Positions 58,708 through 64,000 of a DNA stretch of 64,000 nucleotides are shown here, piece by piece; positions within the stretch are counted from its first letter, which is position 1; each line of letters opens with the position of its first letter. Under the pieces are notes generated by a model. That model ran no database searches, was not told the origin of the DNA, and saw only the letters and a program-made list of their open reading frames with translations. Origin of the DNA: Lachnospiraceae bacterium (GTDB lineage Bacteria > Bacillota > Clostridia > Lachnospirales > Lachnospiraceae). The stretch covers positions 1 through 64,000 of the forward strand of contig JAUNOA010000002.1 in assembly GCA_030531245.1 (NCBI GenBank), given 5' to 3'. A program made the position numbers and the translations under genes.

Positions 58708-60161
58708 TGGAAATGTTGAAGAAAAAAGCCGCCATTATCGGAGGAGGACCTGCCGGACTTTCTGCTGCGGTAAAACTGTATGAATCAGGTGTGAAAGATA
58801 TAATAATCCTTGAAAGAGAGCCCAGACTGGGAGGAATACTTAATCAGTGCATCCATGACGGATTCGGACTGGCAAGATTCAGAGAAGCTCTGTCCGGACC
58901 GGAGTATGCCGGAAGATACATAGATAAAGTACATGAATACGGAATAGAATATCTTACAGATTGTATGGTTATCAATCTTACGGGTGATAAAGAGATTACA
59001 GCCGATACATCAAAAGGACTTGTGCATATCAAAGCAGATGCAGTCATTCTGGCTATGGGATGCAGAGAAAGACCCCGAGGTGCCATGAGCATACCCGGAG
59101 ACAGACCAAGCGGAGTATTTACCGCCGGAGTCGCTCAGAATTACATAAATATCAGAAATGAAGCAATAGGTAAAAATATAGTTATCCTTGGCTCGGGAGA
59201 TATAGGGCTTATAATGGCAAGAAGGCTCACCCTTGAGGGTGCAAAGGTTCTTGGAGTATATGAGATAGCGAAATACCCCGGAGGACTTCCGAGAAATATA
59301 GAGCAATGCCTGAATGATTATGATATTCCGCTGTACCTGAATACAACGGTGACGAGAATCAAAGGACGAAGCCGTTTAGAGTCGGTTGTGGTGAGCGAAG
59401 TTGATGAGAACTTTAATCCGGTTGCCGGAAGTGAAAGAGAAATCAAATGCGATACGCTGATACTTTCCGTAGGGCTTATTCCGGAAAATGAAATTTCTCT
59501 CATGGCAGGAGTCGAACTTGATCCCAGGACACAGGGTCCTAAGATAGATGCCTACGGACAGAGCAGCGTTCCGGGAATTTTTGCTGTAGGGAATGCACTC
59601 AAGGTCTATGACCTTGTAGATAATGTTTCCGTTGAGGCTGAGAGGATAGCGGAAGCTGTGAAAGCATATCTGGATGGTGCACTCTCAGGGGCAAAGGCAG
59701 CGGTAGACCTGGACAGGTTCATCATACCAAAGCCGAAATACCTTCCGGGAAAAGCGGAGTCGGATACCGAGCGCCAGATAGTATGCATCATGTGTCCGAA
59801 CGGATGCCTGATGGATGTAAAGCATGAAGGAAATAAACTCATAAGCTGCGAAGGATACTCCTGCCCCAGGGGACTGGAGTATGCCGGAGAAGAAATAAGC
59901 GCTCCCAGGAGAAATTTTGCCAGTCTTGTAAAAGTCAACGGAGGAGAACTGCCGCTTGTAAGCGTGAGACTGACAGGAGTAATACCGAAAGAAAAGATAT
60001 TTGAAGTAGAATCTGAAATACAGAAAGCAGAAACAGATGCACCGGTCAAACGCGGGCAGGTGATAATAAGCAATGTACTGTCTCTGGGAGTAGATGTAAT
60101 TGCAACCAAAGATATTCAGATATGCAGAAATTTTGATAAAAACAGTCAGGAGATGAAATAA
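58704..60161 (+). CDS. FAD/NAD-dependent oxidoreductase fused to DUF1667
   Basis: A 485-residue fusion. Residues 1 to about 330 form a pyridine-nucleotide disulfide-type flavoprotein (AAIIGGGPAGLSAAVKL; second nucleotide motif VILGSGDIGLIMARRL; closing FAVGNAL). Residues about 355-475 are DUF1667, with cysteines 361, 364, 368 (CIMCPNGC) and 382, 387 (SCEGYSCPRG) that may hold an iron-sulfur cluster. In glycerol-3-phosphate-like sets of many clostridia and Thermotogales these are two separate genes after a GlpA-like gene. Here they are joined. It overlaps its GlpA-like partner by four bases (ATGA). The complex probably carries electrons to NAD or ferredoxin. Confidence 0.88.
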   Translation: MMEMLKKKAAIIGGGPAGLSAAVKLYESGVKDIIILEREPRLGGILNQCIHDGFGLARFREALSGPEYAGRYIDKVHEYGIEYLTDCMVINLTGDKEITADTSKGLVHIKADAVILAMGCRERPRGAMSIPGDRPSGVFTAGVAQNYINIRNEAIGKNIVILGSGDIGLIMARRLTLEGAKVLGVYEIAKYPGGLPRNIEQCLNDYDIPLYLNTTVTRIKGRSRLESVVVSEVDENFNPVAGSEREIKCDTLILSVGLIPENEISLMAGVELDPRTQGPKIDAYGQSSVPGIFAVGNALKVYDLVDNVSVEAERIAEAVKAYLDGALSGAKAAVDLDRFIIPKPKYLPGKAESDTERQIVCIMCPNGCLMDVKHEGNKLISCEGYSCPRGLEYAGEEISAPRRNFASLVKVNGGELPLVSVRLTGVIPKEKIFEVESEIQKAETDAPVKRGQVIISNVLSLGVDVIATKDIQICRNFDKNSQEMK

Positions 60162-61538
60162 ATGCTGAAAGAATACAGAATACTCTCACCATCGGGAATA
60201 GTGGGATATGGATTCCCGGAAGAAAGCTGGAATATAGGAATGGCACAAAAGCCGGACCTTATCGCGTGTGATGCAGGATCTACAGATCCGGGTCCTTATT
60301 ACCTGGGAGCAGGAAAGCCGTTTACCACTCCAAGTGCGGTAAAAAGAGATATGGGTCTGATGCTTAAAGGAGCTCTTGAACTGGGGATTCCGATGATAAT
60401 AGGATCCTGCGGAGGATCGGGAGGAACCCCTCATCTTGAAAGAGAAATAGGAATACTCAGGGAATTGGCCAGGGAGAATGGATATTCATTCAGGATGGCA
60501 GCAATTTCTTCAGAGTTCGATAAAGAATTCCTGATTGAAGAATGCAATAAAGGCAATATTGTACGTCTCGGTGCGGCACCACAGGTAACGCCCGAAGATA
60601 TACAGGGATGTCGTCGCATTGTTGCTCAGATGGGAGTTGAATCCATAATAAAGGCACTGGATCAGGGTGCACAGGTGGTGCTCTGCGGAAGAGCATATGA
60701 TCCATCGGCTTTTGCTGCTGATCCGATAAGAAAGGGATACAGTGAAGCACTGGCAACGCACCTTGGAAAGATTCTTGAATGCTCATGTATCGCAGCAGTT
60801 CCGGGAAGTGCATCGGACTGCATAATGGGATATCTTTATGAGGACAGTTTTGCCGTGGAACCGTGTGCATCCGGAAGAATCTGTACTACTACTTCTGTTG
60901 CAGCCCATACACTTTACGAAAAATCCAATCCATACATGCTTCCGGGTCCCGGAGGAACACTTAATCTTCATGACTGCAGATTTGTTCAGGAGACTGCCAG
61001 AAGAGTACGAGTATACGGTTCAAAATTCATTCCGCAGAAAAAAAAGAATGTTAAGCTGGAAGGTGTAAAATCTGTCGGATTCCGTACTATTTCAATCTGT
61101 GGAAACCGCGATTCGATATTTATATCACATATCGATGAAATCCTTGACGGAGTGAAAAAAAGAACAGCCGAGAACATATCAGGAACGGGAATAGAGTACA
61201 ATCTGGATTTCATCGTCTATGGTAAGAACGGAGTAATGGGTGCACTGGAACCACTGAAGGAAATCACTTCGCATGAAATAGGAATTGTTATTGATGCAGT
61301 CGCAGATACCCAGGAGCATGCCAACACAGTCTGCTCCGTAGCCCGTTCAACCATGCTTCATTACGGATATGAAGGAAGAATAGCCACAGCAGGTAATCTT
61401 GCATTTCCTTTTTCACCTTCGGATATCGCTGTAGGAGAGGTGTTCAATTTTTCTGCATACAGTCTGCTGGAAAATGCTGACCCGGCAGAACTGTTCCCGA
61501 GAACATTTATCGAATTTTGTAACGGAGAGGAGATTTAA
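60162..61538 (+). CDS. AtuA family protein (DUF1446)
   Basis: A 458-residue protein of the family named after AtuA of acyclic terpene use; the biochemical reaction is not established. Family marks are LIACDAGSTDPGPYYLG, GSCGGSGG, LGAAPQVTPEDI and LCGRAYDPSAFAA, plus GFRTISICG and a C-terminal half with RIATAGNLAFPFSPSDI. ATG directly follows the previous stop. The next gene encodes its usual partner DUF4387, and the pair often stands beside enzymes of organic-acid metabolism. The intact motifs suggest an enzyme, perhaps a hydro-lyase or isomerase, but this is a guess. Confidence 0.88.
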   Translation: MLKEYRILSPSGIVGYGFPEESWNIGMAQKPDLIACDAGSTDPGPYYLGAGKPFTTPSAVKRDMGLMLKGALELGIPMIIGSCGGSGGTPHLEREIGILRELARENGYSFRMAAISSEFDKEFLIEECNKGNIVRLGAAPQVTPEDIQGCRRIVAQMGVESIIKALDQGAQVVLCGRAYDPSAFAADPIRKGYSEALATHLGKILECSCIAAVPGSASDCIMGYLYEDSFAVEPCASGRICTTTSVAAHTLYEKSNPYMLPGPGGTLNLHDCRFVQETARRVRVYGSKFIPQKKKNVKLEGVKSVGFRTISICGNRDSIFISHIDEILDGVKKRTAENISGTGIEYNLDFIVYGKNGVMGALEPLKEITSHEIGIVIDAVADTQEHANTVCSVARSTMLHYGYEGRIATAGNLAFPFSPSDIAVGEVFNFSAYSLLENADPAELFPRTFIEFCNGEEI

Positions 61539-61540
61539 TT

Positions 61541-61855
61541 ATGAGAAAGCTTAAAGATGTCGCAAAAATAATCCGTTCAAAAAATTCGGGACCGTTTGAA
61601 CTTACACTTGACGTGATATTTGCAGATGATGAAATGTTTGAAAAGGCAAGCAGATCAAAGATAATTACAAAAGACAGGATTGCGGAAATATACGGAATAG
61701 ACAGAGATACCATCATTGATATCATAGAATACCCGGTAGCCAGAGCAATCAAGACAACCCTTGTAAGACCGATTGCTTCAGGGGCATTGGGAGAAAGAGA
61801 TGTATACGGCGCACAGCAGCATGCTCCGCTCATGGAGATGGAGGTTGATTTATGA
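61541..61855 (+). CDS. DUF4387 protein (AtuA partner)
   Basis: A 104-residue small protein of DUF4387, which accompanies AtuA in nearly every cluster I know of. The start KLKDVAKIIRSKNSGPFELT and the end ASGALGERDVYGAQQHAPLM are the family marks. It is most likely a small subunit of the AtuA enzyme. The ATG lies two bases after the AtuA stop, with GGAGAGGAG just before, and its own TGA overlaps the ATG of the hydro-lyase alpha gene, so all are translated together. Confidence 0.9.
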   Translation: MRKLKDVAKIIRSKNSGPFELTLDVIFADDEMFEKASRSKIITKDRIAEIYGIDRDTIIDIIEYPVARAIKTTLVRPIASGALGERDVYGAQQHAPLMEMEVDL

Positions 61856-62769
61856 TAACATCAAAAAGAATTGAAGAAGCCGCTTTTCAGGCAATTAAAA
61901 GCGGGTCGACTGACATTTCCTCAGATGTCAGGGAAGCTTTCATTAAAGCAATTTCAAGGGAATCCGACTCAGGAGCAAGGGATGGACTGGAAAAGACTTT
62001 GGAGAGTATTAAACTGGCAGAGGAATATGAGCGTCCGTCATGTGCTGATACAGGCTGGCCGATTTTTTATATCAAAGCCGGAAATGAAGCACAGATAGAA
62101 GGCGGGTTTATGGCACTTGAGGAGGCAATACGTGATGGCGTCCGCAGAGCAACAAAAGAAGGTTATATCAGAAAAACCATGAAGCATCCGCTTACGGGTT
62201 TTGATCCGGGTGATAATATTGGAGCCAACATTCCGGATTTTACATATCAGTTTGTTCCCGGTGATTCAATTGAAATCACATACTGCGCAAAGGGTGGAGG
62301 ATCGGAGTGCTTCGGTGGAACAAGGCAGAAAGTTGTAGCATTTGCAGATGGTACTAAAGGGATAGAGAAATTCGTAATCGATGCATTTGCCGATGCGGCA
62401 AGAGCAGGTGCGATATGTCCTCCTTCAATTGTCGGTGTGGGAATCGGAGGAACAGCCAATGTTGCTGCAAATCTGGCAAAAGAAGCGGCATGTTTAAGAC
62501 TTGTGGGTTCGCATCATCCGGAAGAGAATATAAGGACGATTGAAGAAAGATTGTATAAGGGAATCAACGGGCTTGGTTTCGGAATCCTCGGTGCCGGAGG
62601 CAGCACTTCAGCACTGGCAGTGAATGTTGAATATGCATATACACATATTGCAGGAATAGTTGTTGCTATAAGCTGTAATTGTATGGTGGCAAGAAGAGCG
62701 ACTTACAGAATCAGTGCGGATGACAGTATTATAAAGCTTGCGTGCGCCAACTGGTTCGGTGACAGATAA
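61852..62769 (+). CDS. Class I fumarase/L-tartrate dehydratase-type hydro-lyase, alpha subunit
   Basis: A 305-residue iron-sulfur subunit that activates the hydroxyl of a hydroxy acid with an open [4Fe-4S] cluster. Likely cluster cysteines are Cys64 (SCADTGWP, matching CQDTG), Cys189 (CPPSIVGVGIGG) and one of the pair in ISCNCMVARRA. The usual GGGSEN is GGGSECFGG, and the alpha subunit's PKG is AKG. Cluster ligands are complete, so it should be active. Fumarate, mesaconate, tartrate and their kin are possible substrates; the odd beta subunit speaks against plain fumarase. ATG 61852 overlaps the DUF4387 stop. Confidence 0.85.
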   Translation: MITSKRIEEAAFQAIKSGSTDISSDVREAFIKAISRESDSGARDGLEKTLESIKLAEEYERPSCADTGWPIFYIKAGNEAQIEGGFMALEEAIRDGVRRATKEGYIRKTMKHPLTGFDPGDNIGANIPDFTYQFVPGDSIEITYCAKGGGSECFGGTRQKVVAFADGTKGIEKFVIDAFADAARAGAICPPSIVGVGIGGTANVAANLAKEAACLRLVGSHHPEENIRTIEERLYKGINGLGFGILGAGGSTSALAVNVEYAYTHIAGIVVAISCNCMVARRATYRISADDSIIKLACANWFGDR

Positions 62770-62786
62770 GACAAGGAGGAATAATA

Positions 62787-63434
62787 ATGGCAGAATATCA
62801 TCTGACCGCTCCGCTTCAGGATGAAGATGTATTACAGCTTCACATCGGAGATACGGTTTATCTCTCAGGACCTGCATTTACCTGCAGATCAAAACTGCAG
62901 AGATATATATTCGATGAAGGACATGAACTGCCCTTTATACCTGAGGAAGGAAGCATACTTATACATAACGGTCCGATAGTTGTGAAAAGAGAAGACGGAT
63001 GGGAACTGATGAGTTTTATGCCGACTTCAAGCATAAGGTTTGAGAAATGGGGAGCAGATTCCGTTGAGAAATGGAACCTTAAGCTTATCTGCGGAAAGAC
63101 GACAATGGGAGATAACACTTCAAAGGCAATGAAAAAGTTTCATTGCGTTCATGTATCACCAAGAAGCGTAAGCCCGCTGTTATGGCTTAAGTCCATCAGC
63201 ATCGAAGGGGTTGATCTCTTTGAAGAGATGGGATCGATAGAGGCACCGTGGCATTTTGTCTTAAATGAACTCGGACCTTTTGTTGTCGATATGGACTGTT
63301 ACGGCAACAATCTTTTTGATAAAATAGATGAGATAGTTGCAGACAACAAACAGAAAGTGTACCGGGACCTGGATATTCCATCGGATTTCAGGTACACAAA
63401 ACTGTATGATAATAAGAACACATGTGAACCATAA
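62787..63434 (+). CDS. Class I fumarase/L-tartrate dehydratase-type hydro-lyase, beta subunit (divergent)
   Basis: A 215-residue partner subunit. The frame of the family is visible: GDTVYLSGPAFTCRS (usual GDxVxLSG..TARD), HNGPIVVK (usual HCGPVV), SSIRFEKW and GKTTMGDNTSKA (usual GKGGM). But the RDxAH motif is RSKLQ, HCGP is HNGP, and GKGGM is GKTTM, so several residues that hold the substrate or act as acid/base in fumarases are changed. The enzyme probably acts on another acid. The ATG at 62787 follows ACAAGGAGG. It is followed by a metal-ligand-less amidohydrolase gene. Confidence 0.82.
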   Translation: MAEYHLTAPLQDEDVLQLHIGDTVYLSGPAFTCRSKLQRYIFDEGHELPFIPEEGSILIHNGPIVVKREDGWELMSFMPTSSIRFEKWGADSVEKWNLKLICGKTTMGDNTSKAMKKFHCVHVSPRSVSPLLWLKSISIEGVDLFEEMGSIEAPWHFVLNELGPFVVDMDCYGNNLFDKIDEIVADNKQKVYRDLDIPSDFRYTKLYDNKNTCEP

Positions 63435-63446
63435 GCGGAGGCAGAA

Positions 63447-64000
63447 ATGAAAAGTCCATACTATATCAATGTTAACGGAGCATACGGAAGAGGTGCATAT
63501 GCGGCACCGGAGTTTCCGGAGCTTTCTGATCTGATTTCACATATGGACAGACTGGGTATAGGCCAGTCTGTCGTTTATCATAATCTTGCAAGAGACCTTC
63601 ACCCTGTTCACGGAAACAGATATCTCATGGAGGATATTAAGGCAAATCCTGAATATGCCGGACGGATCATCCCGGCATTTGCTGTCAATCCGAGTATGCT
63701 TGCAGGAGAAGGAGAGATAGAGTCGGTTGAAGAAGCTTTAAAAAGCGGTGAGGTAAGCTGTCTTGTACTTTTTCCGAAAACCAACCGGTATACCATTGTG
63801 GAAATCGAAAGAGTGCTTGAGAAGTTCAGGGCATATAAACCCGTCGTGCTGGTTGATGTGACAGAACTGAACGATGTCATCAATGCACCTGACAGAGCTC
63901 CTTCCATGGATCTTGAAATGCTGGTTACGGCGGCCGGGCATTTTCCCGAAATAAATTTTGTCGTCAGAAAAGTCATGTGGTGGCAGTTTTCACATATGCT
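63447..64000 (+). CDS. Amidohydrolase-2 family protein lacking metal ligands, partial (runs off window)
   Basis: The first 184 codons of a TIM-barrel protein of the amidohydrolase-2 type, cut by the window end. ATG 63447 follows GCGGAGGC. Its beginning INVNGAYG aligns with the family's IDxHxHxG, giving Asn, Asn and Ala at the Asp, His and His positions. Later strands read LVLFPKTN, VVLVDVTE and FVVRKVMW where active members have KxHP, xCHT and xxHMGG. As far as visible it therefore has none of the usual metal ligands. It follows the hydro-lyase genes closely and seems part of the same operon. Its likeness to the ligand-less protein at 47548 is in the losses, not in close sequence. Confidence 0.7.
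   Translation, partial: MKSPYYINVNGAYGRGAYAAPEFPELSDLISHMDRLGIGQSVVYHNLARDLHPVHGNRYLMEDIKANPEYAGRIIPAFAVNPSMLAGEGEIESVEEALKSGEVSCLVLFPKTNRYTIVEIERVLEKFRAYKPVVLVDVTELNDVINAPDRAPSMDLEMLVTAAGHFPEINFVVRKVMWWQFSHM

Noticed and set aside
1-64000. CRISPR arrays, insertion sequences, prophage or toxin-antitoxin genes
   Set aside because: No regularly spaced repeats, transposase, integrase, phage structural or recognisable toxin-antitoxin genes were found on either strand.

Overview
The window looks like a chromosome segment of an anaerobic Firmicute, most likely a Lachnospiraceae-type clostridium. This is an inference from gene content: a one-polypeptide pyruvate:ferredoxin oxidoreductase, a gap-pgk-tpiA-gpmI glycolytic run, VanW, ComEC, HemW, DUF2148 and AtuA/DUF4387 proteins, strong AGGAGG ribosome sites, frequent TTG/GTG starts and many gene overlaps of 4 to 44 bases. 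No rRNA, insertion sequence, integrase or CRISPR array was seen.

1-35.6 kb is mostly housekeeping. It opens with the 3' part of polyphosphate kinase, followed after an in-frame TAG by an unexpected lysine-rich reading frame. Next come a ROK glucokinase, a peptide deformylase-like protein, a LOG-family protein and a YtrA-type GntR/ABC unit whose permease carries a one-base frameshift. A MATE exporter leads to four tightly packed small genes (a secreted C39-like protein and a short prepilin peptidase among them). Then come a pyruvate kinase 3' remnant, a HIT protein, a radical SAM protein, a probable membrane glycolipid cassette (PAP2 phosphatase, CrtO-like acyltransferase, MGDG-synthase-type glycosyltransferase), an OGG-type DNA glycosylase and the lower glycolysis operon. 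A leftward operon holds comEC (split into two overlapping frames), a second MATE exporter and holA. rpsT and lepA are divergent; hemW, tRNA-Gln(CTG), VanW and nifJ follow.

35.8-56.1 kb is a 20-kb, all-plus-strand catabolic island. It encodes a highly expressed-looking lipoprotein binding protein with a ribose-type ABC transporter, a PIG-L deacetylase, three tandem D-aminoacylase-family amidohydrolases, an AEC transporter, a pair of amidohydrolase-2 proteins (one lacking every metal ligand), two MFS transporters, an HpcH/HpaI aldolase, 5-oxoprolinase (PxpB-PxpC fusion plus PxpA) and an aminotransferase. The inferred logic is import, amide hydrolysis, lactam opening, transamination and aldol cleavage of acylated amino acids whose identity is unknown.

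56.2-64 kb is a second accessory unit controlled by a divergent LysR regulator with a clear palindromic operator. It encodes a GlpA-like FAD enzyme with a BFD-type [2Fe-2S] domain, a flavoprotein fused to DUF1667, AtuA/DUF1446, DUF4387, a two-subunit class I fumarase/tartrate-dehydratase-type hydro-lyase with a strongly altered beta subunit, and a second metal-ligand-less amidohydrolase-2 protein cut by the window end. This looks like an undescribed route for a hydroxy or unsaturated organic acid and, with the island before it, is the most interesting part of the window.
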